Assembly (NCBI GenBank): GCA_031549495.1
Contig: JAVBPS010000106.1
Coordinates: 1 to 12,621, forward strand
Length of the DNA: 12,621 nt
Reading direction: 5' to 3'
DNA from: JAVBOW01 sp031549495
GTDB lineage: Bacteria; Bacteroidota; Bacteroidia; Bacteroidales; Rikenellaceae
Shown here piece by piece: positions 1 through 6,963 of the stretch. Position numbers and translations under genes: made by a program. The notes beneath the pieces are model-generated. The model had not been told where the DNA came from. It worked only from the letters and a program-made list of their open reading frames with translations, and made no database searches. Positions within the stretch are counted from its first letter, which is position 1, and every line of letters begins with the position of its first letter.

Positions 1-80
1 CTCCCCCCTGCCCTTCGCCTCCGGGATTCGTCTCCCCACACTCTTCTCACTCCGCTGCCCCCCGCCCGCGCCCCCCCGCG

Positions 81-98
81 CCCCCCCCCCCCCCCCCC
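81..98. repeat. Poly-C tract (C18) at left edge
   Basis: An uninterrupted run of 18 C sits in a C-dominated stretch covering about 59-98, just beyond the 3' end of the aminotransferase gene. No gene is visible in 1-113. The tract could be a real low-complexity spacer or an assembly artefact near a contig end; the sequence alone cannot tell these apart. Confidence 0.85.
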
Positions 99-113
99 AC
101 GACGGTACTATTG

Positions 114-1316
114 TCAGATCTTCCTGCCCGGGTATACTTTCAGCGCCTCGCGCAGGCATTCGGCGGCCAGCAGCAGGTCCTCGCATTTAAGCACGTAGGC
201 GATGCGCACCTGGTTGCGGCCCAGCGCGGGCGAGGCGTAGAACCCCGAGGCGGGGGCCACCATCACCGTGCAACCCTTATACGAAAACTCCTGCAACATC
301 CATTGCGCGAAGCGGTCGGCGTCGTCCACCGGCAGGCGCACCGTGGTGTAGAACGCGCCGTGGGGCACGGGGGAGTAGACCCCTTCGATCTTATTGAGCT
401 GGGAGACGATGCAGTCTCGGCGGCGGGTGTATTCCTTGTTGACCTGCTCGAAATATTCGTCCGGGGTGTGCAGCAAAGCCGCTTCCCCGGCCACCTGCGC
501 CAGCAAGGGGGGCGAGAGGCGCGCCTGGGCGATCTTCATCGCCGCGTCGATGATCTGTTTGTTGTGCGTGACCAGCGCGCCGAGGCGCACGCCGCACATG
601 CTGTACCGCTTCGAAAGCGAGTCGACCATCACCACGTTCTGCTCGATCCCCGTCAGATTCATGCATGAATGGTGCACCGCGCCGTCGTAGCAGAATTCGC
701 GGTAGACCTCGTCCGAGAAGAGGAACAGGTCGTGGCGCTGCACGATGTCGCGCAGCTGTTCCAGCTCTTCCTTGCTGTAGAGGTATCCGGTGGGGTTGTT
801 CGGGTTGCAGATCATGATCGCGCGGGTGCGCGGGGTGATCATCCGCTCGAACTCCTCGATGGGCGGCAGGGCGAAATCGTCCTCGATGCGCGAGGGGATG
901 GGACGCACCACGGCGCCCGTTTCCATAGCGAAAGTGATGTAATTGGCGTAGAACGGCTCGGGGATGAGGATCTCCTCGCCGGGCTCCATGCAGACGCTCA
1001 TCGCCATGAAGATCGCCTCCGAGGCGCCGAACGTGGCGAGGATCTCGTCGACCTCCACTTCGATTCCCACACCGTGGTAGTAGCCCTGCAGGGCGCGGCG
1101 GTAGCTCTCGTTGCCCGCCGAGTGGGAATATTCGAAAATGCGGTCGCCGATGTTATGCACCGCGTCGATCGCCGGCTGGGGCGTTTCGATATCGGGCTGG
1201 CCGATGTTCAGGTGCAGCACGCGCGTGCCGCGGCGCTTGGCCTCTTCAGCGTATGGCACCAGTTTGCGGATCGGCGAAGGGGGCAATTGCTGCCCTTTAT
1301 GGGATATGTGAGGCAT
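114..1316 (-). CDS. Class I/II PLP-dependent aminotransferase
   Basis: A 400-residue cytosolic fold-type I aminotransferase, a usual length for the aspartate aminotransferase superfamily. It would move an amino group between an amino acid and a 2-oxo acid using pyridoxal phosphate. Visible motifs are the cofactor-binding NPNNPTG (171-177), SDEVY (201-205, with the ring-contacting Asp202 and Tyr205), the Schiff-base lysine in SLSKRYSMCGVRLG (Lys236), and a C-terminal RIAYV whose Arg371 should bind the substrate carboxylate. The N-terminal LNIGQPD (36-42) matches the family's substrate loop. The ATG at 1316 fits: PSPIRKL follows shortly after it and a TAnnTTTG -7 box lies about 60 nt upstream. 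The gene appears monocistronic. The family is certain; the substrate (aspartate, alanine, aromatic or other) cannot be read from the sequence. Confidence 0.95.
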   Translation of the reverse strand: MPHISHKGQQLPPSPIRKLVPYAEEAKRRGTRVLHLNIGQPDIETPQPAIDAVHNIGDRIFEYSHSAGNESYRRALQGYYHGVGIEVEVDEILATFGASEAIFMAMSVCMEPGEEILIPEPFYANYITFAMETGAVVRPIPSRIEDDFALPPIEEFERMITPRTRAIMICNPNNPTGYLYSKEELEQLRDIVQRHDLFLFSDEVYREFCYDGAVHHSCMNLTGIEQNVVMVDSLSKRYSMCGVRLGALVTHNKQIIDAAMKIAQARLSPPLLAQVAGEAALLHTPDEYFEQVNKEYTRRRDCIVSQLNKIEGVYSPVPHGAFYTTVRLPVDDADRFAQWMLQEFSYKGCTVMVAPASGFYASPALGRNQVRIAYVLKCEDLLLAAECLREALKVYPGRKI

Positions 1317-1376
1317 AGGATGGTCGGGTTAAAAACGGGCTAAGGCATTGTGGCGGCACGGTTCGCCTCCGGTCCG

Positions 1377-1384
1377 CAAAGATA
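1377..1384 (-). promoter_or_regulatory. Probable -7 box for the aminotransferase gene
   Basis: The minus strand reads TATCTTTG, an exact match to the Bacteroidota -7 consensus TAnnTTTG. It would give a leader of roughly 55 nt. No TTTG is present at the expected -33 spacing, so the call rests on the -7 box alone. The rest of the 212-nt gap 1317-1528 shows only a short hairpin (1420-1434) and a possible degenerate repeat piece near 1495-1524. Confidence 0.5.
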
Positions 1385-1528
1385 CGAAAAAAAATCGCGC
1401 CTTCTGACGTTTTGTGCGTTCTGGAGCATCCAGAGCGTGTTTTGTGATAAAATACACAGACTAAAAAATCCGACCAGGCACGCGGAGGGTATCCTGTCAC
1501 TGCGGAACGAAGCGATGCCGGCAGAATT

Positions 1529-2884
1529 TTACAAGGCTATTTTCTCAACCATCACCCGGGAAGGATAGGAGTTGTACTCGTAATAGAAATAGTCGGTGCT
1601 TTCCGCGAAACTGACACAGATCAGACTATTCCCTTCCCGGAATAGTCTTCTCGGGTAGCCGATCGTCCTGTAGCTTTTGATCGCACTGTTCGTTGACGTT
1701 GAGAACGAACGGATCGCTTTATCGGAGGCGCAACCGCAGTATACGACCGACCCGTCCTGGCTGAACTCATAACTTGAAAACTCATGACTCACGCCCTGGA
1801 GCCGCCCGGCATAGGTCATATCTATATTGTAGATCGTCCCGTCCCGTCCGGTTATATACTTCTGTCCATCGGGAAAGAACCGGAACGCATCGTGATGCAG
1901 GGGATAATCGGCATGATATCGATCCGCGTTATGGGATATGATCCCCCCGGCGGAGTTGAACCTGTAATAATGCTGGTCGACAGGCATTGTGTTTGTCGTC
2001 ACCTCTAAAATATCCGTATTCGTACCCGGGACGAGCCTCATACGGGTTTCTTTGAAATCCCCTGTCCTGGTTATCAGCTGTTTGGTAGCCCTGTCGTAAA
2101 CCCGCAACGGATCGTTCATCCATTGGTTCGTGGAGACAAAAAGCTTGTCGCCGTTGCTCACCACACAGAAAGAAGGGTAGGTAACATTGATCTTGTCCCT
2201 GACCGCCAGAGTCACCGGGTCATAAATATATATCCATCCGTCACTCCGGGGCACATACAGCTCATCGGCTCCATTGTATTTACCGAGAGCGCAATAACCG
2301 ATCTTAACATCGGATTCCAGTTTGTTTACCTCCGCCAGCGTCCGGTAATTGACGATCTGGATCCGGCCCGGGTCTTTTTGAATCATGTAGAGCCATTGCC
2401 TGGAAAGATCAGGAATGACATCGAGCAGGTGGTAGGTATTGACGACATTGATATCGGGCCTCTCATAAGCTGCGGCGCCGCTATAGATATAGTCGAAAGG
2501 ATGGGCGTTATCGCCACTGGCGACACAGCCGACGATCTGGTAGGCGAGATAAGGGTGCGGCGGCGCCTGCTTGTCGACATATTGCGTTATGGCCGCGTTC
2601 GGGATCGTGGATATCACCTTTATTCCGGCGGCGGCGTAATCTTCTCCCGGATTGAAAAAGGCATTGTCGAACTCCTTCCGGATGATCAGATACCGGGAGA
2701 ATTTCGCGTGATCGAGTTTAGACCACGTCAATATGACCGAATCTCCCCGGGCAACCGGCTTACCTATAACGATTTGGTCAGTGAAAGACAATCTGGTAAC
2801 GTCGACAGTGGCCGGCTCATCGCCATCCTGACATCCGCACAGGATACAGCAAGTCAAAACCGCAACAAAGAAATGCCTGATCAT
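1529..2884 (-). CDS. Predicted surface lipoprotein, Fn3-like plus beta-propeller
   Basis: A 451-residue protein I do not recognise as a named family. It starts with a lipoprotein signal peptide (MIRHFFVAVL...) and a lipobox LCGC giving a lipidated Cys18. The residues after it, QDGDEP, are acidic and resemble the lipoprotein export signal that sends Bacteroidota lipoproteins to the cell surface. Residues about 27-140 look like a fibronectin type III-style beta-sandwich (VILTWSKLDHAKFSRYLIIRK). From about 145 to the end there are repeated short beta-strand units such as DGWIYIYDP, DPLRVYDRATKQL, DGTIYNID and SDKAIRSF, typical of a YncE/WD40-like propeller. No catalytic motif is visible; a binding or scaffold role is an inference. 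The gene is visibly more AT-rich than its neighbours and stands alone between the rpsT terminator and the aminotransferase gene, which could mean recent acquisition. Confidence 0.85.
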   Translation of the reverse strand: MIRHFFVAVLTCCILCGCQDGDEPATVDVTRLSFTDQIVIGKPVARGDSVILTWSKLDHAKFSRYLIIRKEFDNAFFNPGEDYAAAGIKVISTIPNAAITQYVDKQAPPHPYLAYQIVGCVASGDNAHPFDYIYSGAAAYERPDINVVNTYHLLDVIPDLSRQWLYMIQKDPGRIQIVNYRTLAEVNKLESDVKIGYCALGKYNGADELYVPRSDGWIYIYDPVTLAVRDKINVTYPSFCVVSNGDKLFVSTNQWMNDPLRVYDRATKQLITRTGDFKETRMRLVPGTNTDILEVTTNTMPVDQHYYRFNSAGGIISHNADRYHADYPLHHDAFRFFPDGQKYITGRDGTIYNIDMTYAGRLQGVSHEFSSYEFSQDGSVVYCGCASDKAIRSFSTSTNSAIKSYRTIGYPRRLFREGNSLICVSFAESTDYFYYEYNSYPSRVMVEKIAL

Positions 2885-2907
2885 AAGGGAGTAGTATAAA
2901 GTCCGGG

Positions 2908-2915
2908 TAAAGATA
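2908..2915 (-). promoter_or_regulatory. Weak candidate -7 box for the propeller lipoprotein
   Basis: The minus strand reads TATCTTTA, one base off TAnnTTTG, within an AT-rich gap (2885-3012). TTTT lies 19 nt upstream where TTTG is expected. The position, about 25 nt before the ATG, is reasonable. The match is weak. Confidence 0.35.
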
Positions 2916-3012
2916 TAAAAAAATGGGGCAATGTAAAAAGTAGGTTGGTGAAAAAAGGCTCAGTTTGAAAAATTGGTTTGGATAGATATTCCGCTTTGAG
3001 TAACAAGCATAC

Positions 3013-3044
3013 AAAAAGAGCCGCTTTCATGATGAAAGCGGCTC
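3013..3044 (-). terminator. Rho-independent terminator after rpsT
   Basis: Perfect 13-bp inverted repeat (3018-3030 with 3032-3044; arm GAGCCGCTTTCAT), followed on the minus strand by TTTTT (3017-3013). It lies about 20 nt past the rpsT stop. It should end the tRNA-Glu/rpsT transcript and insulate the lipoprotein gene downstream. Confidence 0.9.
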
Positions 3045-3064
3045 CCTGAATTTCCAAAAACTAT

Positions 3065-3316
3065 TTAGAGGGCGTTCACTGCCACCTGGAGACTGCTCTT
3101 CAGGTTGCCCGCTTTGTTCTTGTGGATGATGTTGTGCTTGGCCAGCTTGTCGAGCATGGCGGTCACTTTGGGCAACAGGGCCTCGGCGGCCGTCTTGTCC
3201 GAAGTGTTGCGCAGGGCCTTCACGGCGTTGCGTGCGGTCTTGTGGTAGTACTTGTTGTGGGTCCTTTTCACATCCGTCTGGCGGATCCGTTTTTTGGACG
3301 ATTTGTGGTTTGCCAT
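3065..3316 (-). CDS. rpsT: 30S ribosomal protein S20
   Basis: An 83-residue, very basic protein with the S20 pattern: MANHKSSKKRIRQ at the N-terminus, then ALRNTSDKTAAEALLPKVTAMLDKLAKHNIIHKNKA, a helical-bundle rRNA-binding segment. The length is normal for bacterial S20, which binds 16S rRNA in the body of the small subunit and is needed early in assembly. The ATG at 3316 is fixed by the conserved MANHKS start. The gene begins 25 nt after the 3' end of tRNA-Glu with no promoter visible between them, so the two are probably one transcript that is processed to release the tRNA; it ends at the hairpin at 3013-3044. There is no Shine-Dalgarno sequence before the ATG, which is common in Bacteroidota. 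Confidence 0.98.
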   Translation of the reverse strand: MANHKSSKKRIRQTDVKRTHNKYYHKTARNAVKALRNTSDKTAAEALLPKVTAMLDKLAKHNIIHKNKAGNLKSSLQVAVNAL

Positions 3317-3341
3317 TATCTGTATCTTTATGCCTTATTCG

Positions 3342-3413
3342 TAGCCCATAGGAGAATCGAACTCCTCTTTCAAGAATGAAAATCTTGCGTCCTAACCGAT
3401 AGACGAATGGGCC
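3342..3413 (-). tRNA. tRNA-Glu (anticodon UUC)
   Basis: A 72-nt cloverleaf reads on the minus strand. The acceptor stem GGCCCAT pairs with ATGGGCT with a G-U pair at the end, and the discriminator base is A. The anticodon arm CAAGA/TCTTG holds the loop TTTTCAT, giving anticodon TTC. The T arm has GAGGAGTTCGATTCTCC with the invariant TTCGA loop. The CCA end is not encoded, so it must be added enzymatically. The tRNA lies directly behind a consensus promoter and just upstream of rpsT. Confidence 0.97.
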
Positions 3414-3428
3414 GTCTGGTCATTTCTG

Positions 3429-3459
3429 AGGTGCAAAGGTATATAAAAACTTTGCACCT
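3429..3459. promoter_or_regulatory. Perfect 10-bp inverted repeat in the tRNA-Glu promoter
   Basis: AGGTGCAAAG (3429-3438) and CTTTGCACCT (3450-3459) are exact reverse complements separated by 11 nt. The repeat covers the -7 box and most of the spacer. It could be an operator for a dimeric regulator, or simply a duplicated TTTGCAC element characteristic of Bacteroidota -7 regions. Confidence 0.6.
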
Positions 3460-3464
3460 GCAAA
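3434..3464 (-). promoter_or_regulatory. Consensus Bacteroidota promoter for tRNA-Glu/rpsT
   Basis: The minus strand has TTTG at 3464-3461, a 19-nt spacer and TACCTTTG at 3441-3434, matching TTTG/TAnnTTTG with the usual spacing. The tRNA begins about 20 nt past the -7 box, leaving a short 5' leader for RNase P to remove. This is one of the two best-matching promoters in the window, as expected for translation genes. Confidence 0.85.
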
Positions 3465-3497
3465 TTTTTCCACGAAAATTTCAGCAATTTTCCTTTT

Positions 3498-4283
3498 TTA
3501 CTCCTTCTTCGCCAGCCGCACGGTCATGTCCCGTTCGTCGAAGCGCAGCGAAGTGCCTGTGAACAGCTGTTGTATCTCGTTGCGCTCCACCAGTTGGGCT
3601 GCCGTGCCGTAGCAGAAACGGCCGTCGCAGATCATCGCCAGCGTGTCGCACAATTCGAGCGCTATACCCAGATCGTGGGTCGAGAAAATGATGCTCTTGC
3701 CCTGCTTGTGGGCCAGTTCGCGCAGCAGCAGGCAGATCTCGTATTTGTTCGGCAGATCGAGGAACGCCGTCGGTTCGTCCAGCAGGATGATCGGCGTGTC
3801 CTGCGCCAGCGCGCGGGCGATCATCACCCGTTGCCGCTCGCCGTCGCTCAGCGTGTCCATGCTTTTGGTGGCGAAGGCCGACATGCCGACCAACCCCAGG
3901 GCCCGCTCCACGTGGGCGCGGTCATCGTCCGACAGGCGGCCGATCCAGTTCGTGTAGGGCGCGCGTCCCAGGCCCACCACGTCCGCCACGCGCAGGTTGG
4001 TCACCCGCACCTCGTCCGTCGAAACGAAGCTGATCAGCGAGGCGATGCGGCGAGGCTCCAACTCCGGGAGCGGGCGGCCATCGACCACGATCTGTCCGCG
4101 CAGCGGTTTTTGCAGGCCGGCGATCGTGCGCAGCAGGGTGCTCTTGCCGGTGCCGTTGCGCCCCACCAGGGCGGTGAACTCGCCCCAGCCGAAGCCCAGG
4201 TCGGTGTCCTCGAACAGCAGCCTCTCGCCGTAGCCCAATGCCACACCGCACAACTCGATGATATTGATCCTTTGCTGGTCCAT
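3498..4283 (-). CDS. ABC importer ATPase, FecE/BtuD type
   Basis: A 261-residue ATPase that powers uptake through the permease encoded just before it. Walker A is GRNGTGKST (41-49), the signature is LSDGERQRV (145-153), Walker B is IILLDE (165-170), the D-loop region is PTAFLDL, and the switch histidine is His203 in STHD. The length and order match type II importer ATPases for ferric siderophores, heme or cobalamin. Odd point: where BtuD-like proteins carry the Q-loop glutamine, this one reads SFVSTDE (85-91), so the glutamine appears replaced by Thr89. The start ATG shares one base with the permease stop (TGATG), indicating translational coupling. It is the last gene of the importer operon; no clear terminator is seen between it and the tRNA-Glu promoter. 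Ligand identity is not determinable. Confidence 0.95.
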   Translation of the reverse strand: MDQQRINIIELCGVALGYGERLLFEDTDLGFGWGEFTALVGRNGTGKSTLLRTIAGLQKPLRGQIVVDGRPLPELEPRRIASLISFVSTDEVRVTNLRVADVVGLGRAPYTNWIGRLSDDDRAHVERALGLVGMSAFATKSMDTLSDGERQRVMIARALAQDTPIILLDEPTAFLDLPNKYEICLLLRELAHKQGKSIIFSTHDLGIALELCDTLAMICDGRFCYGTAAQLVERNEIQQLFTGTSLRFDERDMTVRLAKKE

Positions 4284-5356
4284 CAGAATACGCGACGGTT
4301 ACGGAGAATGACGATCACCACGACCGGGATACCCATCAGCGCGGTGACGGTGTTGATCGGCAGGGTCATGTCGCTGCCGGGGAGTTGCGAGAGGATGTCG
4401 CAGCCGAGCATCACCACCGATCCCATCAGGATCGAGGCGGGCACCAGCACGCGGTGATCGGCCTGCATGAAGAGCATCCGCGCCAGGTGCGGCACGGCCA
4501 GGCCCACGAAGCCGATCGGGCCGCAGAAGGCGGTCACAGTCCCCGCCAGCAGCGTCGTGCTCGCGAAAAGCAGCAGGCGCATGCGGCGTACGTTGAGCCC
4601 CATTGTGCGGGCGTAATTTTCGCCTAACAATAATATATTCAGCGGTTTGATCAAATATATGGCCAGCAGGAGTCCGGCGGCGACCACCGGGACCATGATC
4701 CACAGTTGCCCTTGCGAAACTCCGCCCAGGTTGCCCATCGTCCAGACGACAAACGATTTGACGTTGCCCTCGGGACTGAAATACTGCATGATCTCGACCA
4801 GCGCCGAGGCCGTGCTGCCGAACATCATGCCCAGGATCAGCACGGCCATAATGTCCTTGATACGCGCCGAGACGGCCATCACGGCCGTCAGCACCAGCGC
4901 CGCGCCGACCCATGCCGCGCCGGCCATGCCGATGTTGCGCAGGGCGTCGGAGACGGCGCCCATGCCCAATAGCGGGATGCCCATTAGGAAAAGCGCCACG
5001 CCGAGACTTGCCCCCGAACTGATCCCCAGCACGAACGGTCCTGCGAGCGGGTTGCGGAAGAGCGTCTGCATTTGCAAACCGCTTGCGGACAATGCCGCCC
5101 CGGCCAGTAACGCCACCAACGCTTTGGGTACGCGGAAACGCAGGATGATCGAGGCGAGCAGCGGATCGTCGCCCGTACCCGTGAGCGCGCGCCATACCTC
5201 ACCCAGCGACACGGAAGCCGTGCCCACCGCCACGTCGACCAGCAGCAGGACTACGGCCGCCAGGGCCAGGATCAGGAAATATAGGGTGCGTCGGGTCAAT
5301 TTAATATATTTTTGTTTGGTCACTCCTTTTCGGCAACCGTTGCTCTTGCACGTCAT
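4283..5356 (-). CDS. FecCD/BtuC-type ABC importer permease
   Basis: An inner-membrane permease of the FecCD family with about ten hydrophobic segments. Family hallmarks, numbered by motif rather than position, are GLQMQTLFRNPLAGP and LGISSGASLG near the N-terminal third, GPIGFVGLAVPHLAR (the region contacting the ATPase) and a C-terminal LPINTVTALMGIPV ending in RNRR. It would pair as a dimer with the ATPase and accept ligand from the binding lipoprotein. The start is uncertain: the frame is open to an ATG at 5503, but the 49 extra residues would be read from a palindromic repeat and overlap the binding-protein gene. I chose the ATG at 5356 (357 aa); a GTG at 5323 (346 aa) is a good alternative that fits the family's usual 330-350 residues and hydrophobic start. 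The ATG at 5356 lies in the terminal CATG of the repeat. Confidence 0.9.
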   Translation of the reverse strand: MTCKSNGCRKGVTKQKYIKLTRRTLYFLILALAAVVLLLVDVAVGTASVSLGEVWRALTGTGDDPLLASIILRFRVPKALVALLAGAALSASGLQMQTLFRNPLAGPFVLGISSGASLGVALFLMGIPLLGMGAVSDALRNIGMAGAAWVGAALVLTAVMAVSARIKDIMAVLILGMMFGSTASALVEIMQYFSPEGNVKSFVVWTMGNLGGVSQGQLWIMVPVVAAGLLLAIYLIKPLNILLLGENYARTMGLNVRRMRLLLFASTTLLAGTVTAFCGPIGFVGLAVPHLARMLFMQADHRVLVPASILMGSVVMLGCDILSQLPGSDMTLPINTVTALMGIPVVVIVILRNRRVF

Positions 5357-5420
5357 GCCGAGCGTCAGTCGAGACATCTCAAAGAGCCTGTCTGAGATGT
5401 CTCGGCTAACGCTCGACATG
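5354..5420. repeat. Palindromic repeat, family B (complete hairpin)
   Basis: Two 28-nt arms (5354-5381 and 5393-5420) are reverse complements except at three positions, with an 11-nt loop. Each arm begins or ends with CATG and contains a CGAGCGT core and GAGACATCTCA. One arm recurs alone at 12288-12315. The element lies inside the importer operon, between the binding-protein and permease genes, where it could form a strong RNA hairpin. I see no coding in the 115-nt gap 5357-5471. Confidence 0.9.
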
Positions 5421-5471
5421 GCGAAGCACAGACGGACAACTCGAGGGGCACTCCCTATCTCAAATGCTTTA

Positions 5472-6605
5472 CTATTCCAATCTCTCGTAATAGAACAACT
5501 CATGTCCCGGAGCCTTGTCCGGGTGGAAGATGCCGATCAGGTCTTGCAGCACCCGGTCCGGCCGTACGGCGCCCGATTCCCAGAAGTCGCTGCCCCCGGC
5601 CTCGGTCGAACGGCGGCGGTTGTTGTAGACATGGCCGTTGAGCACGGGTGGGATGTCGGCGAATTTCGGGTTGGCCTGCAGCAGTTCGGACAGGGTCGAG
5701 GCTTCGTTGGGGTTGAGCCAGTAATCGGCCTGTGAGGCGTAGATGTAGGCGGTTTCGCCGTTGATCGCGCGGCTCTGTTCGGTGTCGTAGCCCTCGCAGA
5801 CGTAGCGCGCCCCGGCGTCCTGCAACAGGCGCACCATGTAGCTGCGGTCGCCCGGCACGAACCAGGTCTCCCGCCACGGGGCATTGAGCATCACCGAGGG
5901 ACGCTCCTCCACGTCACGCACAACATCGCGGTACAGGGTGTAAAGCGCGCTTACCTCGCCGAACGCCCTCTCGGCCCATTCGCGGCGGTTGAAGATCTCA
6001 CCGAAAGCCACGATCCATTCCGCCTTGCCCAGCGGGTCGGCCTCCAGGTAATCGCCGATCATCACCACGGGTATGCCCAACTCGGCCATCTTGTCCATCA
6101 CCGGCAGCCGTTCGCCCGCCACGCTGTACATGAACACCGCACCGGGGCGCAGCATCGCCAGCAATTCGCAGTTGATGTTGCCCTCGTAGCCCACGTCTTT
6201 CACCTCGCCCGCCCCGGCGCGCTCCTGAATCGTCGGATTGGTGATGTAGCGCAATCCCGACACGGCCGTTACCACGTCAGTACGGCCGATCGCGTCCAGG
6301 AAGGCGATGTGCGACGAGGACATGCATCCCACGCGCCGTAGCGGTGCGGTGAGTGTCACGCCGTCGAATCCGCGCGGCGCGGCCTCGCCTTTGCGCGAGA
6401 TGAACACGTAATTATCCACTCCGCGCGCGCCCTGCCACGGGTTCTCTATTTTCAGCACGGAGCTGTGTTCCCCATAGCGGTAGATCTCGAATCCCGTGGC
6501 GAAACGGGGCATATAGGAAATTTCCAGCCCTTCGGGGCTCCACCCTCCGCCGCGGCATCCCGCCAGCATGGCCGCCAGGGCCAAAAATATCGCAATTTTC
6601 CTCAT
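5472..6605 (-). CDS. ABC importer substrate-binding lipoprotein
   Basis: A 377-residue periplasmic binding lipoprotein of the FecB/BtuF class (Peripla_BP_2-like). The signal peptide MRKIAIFLALAAMLAGC has a clean lipobox LAGC (Cys17). Class features are RVGCMSSSHIAFLDAIGRTD (91-110) at the first strand/helix of the N-lobe, LLAMLRPGAVF (148-158), the long interdomain helix around 200-235, and a C-lobe ending in GGSDFWESGAVRPDRVLQDL (337-356). It should deliver an iron complex, heme or corrinoid to the permease downstream. The ATG at 6605 is chosen because it starts the signal peptide and overlaps the stop of the upstream membrane-protein gene (ATGA); the frame's longer extension to 6731 is only shadow sequence. 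There is no acidic patch after the lipid cysteine, so a periplasmic face is expected. The ligand is unknown. Confidence 0.93.
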   Translation of the reverse strand: MRKIAIFLALAAMLAGCRGGGWSPEGLEISYMPRFATGFEIYRYGEHSSVLKIENPWQGARGVDNYVFISRKGEAAPRGFDGVTLTAPLRRVGCMSSSHIAFLDAIGRTDVVTAVSGLRYITNPTIQERAGAGEVKDVGYEGNINCELLAMLRPGAVFMYSVAGERLPVMDKMAELGIPVVMIGDYLEADPLGKAEWIVAFGEIFNRREWAERAFGEVSALYTLYRDVVRDVEERPSVMLNAPWRETWFVPGDRSYMVRLLQDAGARYVCEGYDTEQSRAINGETAYIYASQADYWLNPNEASTLSELLQANPKFADIPPVLNGHVYNNRRRSTEAGGSDFWESGAVRPDRVLQDLIGIFHPDKAPGHELFYYERLE

Positions 6606-6916
6606 TTGATCAAAAGGTCCGCGCCGAGCAGGAGCAGCACGGGGAAATAAGTCGGTTTGCCTGTCAGCAGCAATTCGACCAGCCAGATGCAAACGGCCAG
6701 CACGATGAGCACCCCCCCGCGCACGTTCCAATCAGCCGTACCCCACCCCTTTATACCGCGATAAACCCTGCGCAGGTTAAACAAGACGTACCCCCCCATC
6801 GCCACCGCCACCGTGACCAGCCCGGTCATGGGATATTCGCGGCCGAGCAGCGCACCCAACAGGATCAGGGCCAGCACCGCACCGATCAGGTTGCGTTTGG
6901 GGATCGTCATCGTCAT
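6602..6916 (-). CDS. Small membrane protein, function unknown
   Basis: A 104-residue hydrophobic protein I do not recognise. Predicted membrane segments lie at about 8-24, 31-47, 67-86 and 88-103, with a basic cytoplasmic-type loop between the second and third (NLRRVYRGIKGW). Its stop overlaps the start of the binding-protein gene (ATGA), so it is the first gene of the importer operon and is translationally coupled to it. It might be an accessory part of the importer or an unrelated passenger. The frame also opens at a TTG (6925), but that codon lies inside the -7 box, so the ATG at 6916 (MTMTIPKRN) or the next at 6910 is the better start. Confidence 0.75.
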   Translation of the reverse strand: MTMTIPKRNLIGAVLALILLGALLGREYPMTGLVTVAVAMGGYVLFNLRRVYRGIKGWGTADWNVRGGVLIVLAVCIWLVELLLTGKPTYFPVLLLLGADLLIK

Positions 6917-6922
6917 AGTTTG

Positions 6923-6930
6923 CAAAGATA
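6923..6930 (-). promoter_or_regulatory. -7 box at the start of the importer operon
   Basis: The minus strand reads TATCTTTG, an exact TAnnTTTG match, 6 nt before the ATG at 6916. Transcription should start almost at the start codon. No TTTG is found at the expected -33 spacing; CAAA on the plus strand at 6955-6958 is about 5 nt too far. Confidence 0.5.
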
Positions 6931-6963
6931 ACGGAAAAATCCCAGGTTTTACCCCAAAAAGAA

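Noticed and set aside
1420..1434. Hairpin TCTGGA/TCCAGA as terminator of the propeller lipoprotein gene
   Set aside because: The stem is only 6 bp and no T-tract follows on the minus strand.
1495..1524. Degenerate family A repeat fragment
   Set aside because: It resembles TGTCATTCAGAACGAAGCGG with gaps and mismatches, but the match is too poor to separate from chance without other copies.
5357..5503. N-terminal extension of the permease from ATG 5503
   Set aside because: The extra 49 residues come from the palindromic repeat, overlap the binding-protein gene and are not part of the FecCD family.
6606..6731. N-terminal extension of the binding protein upstream of 6605
   Set aside because: The extension would bury the signal peptide and lipobox behind 42 arginine-rich residues and overlaps the membrane-protein gene in another frame.
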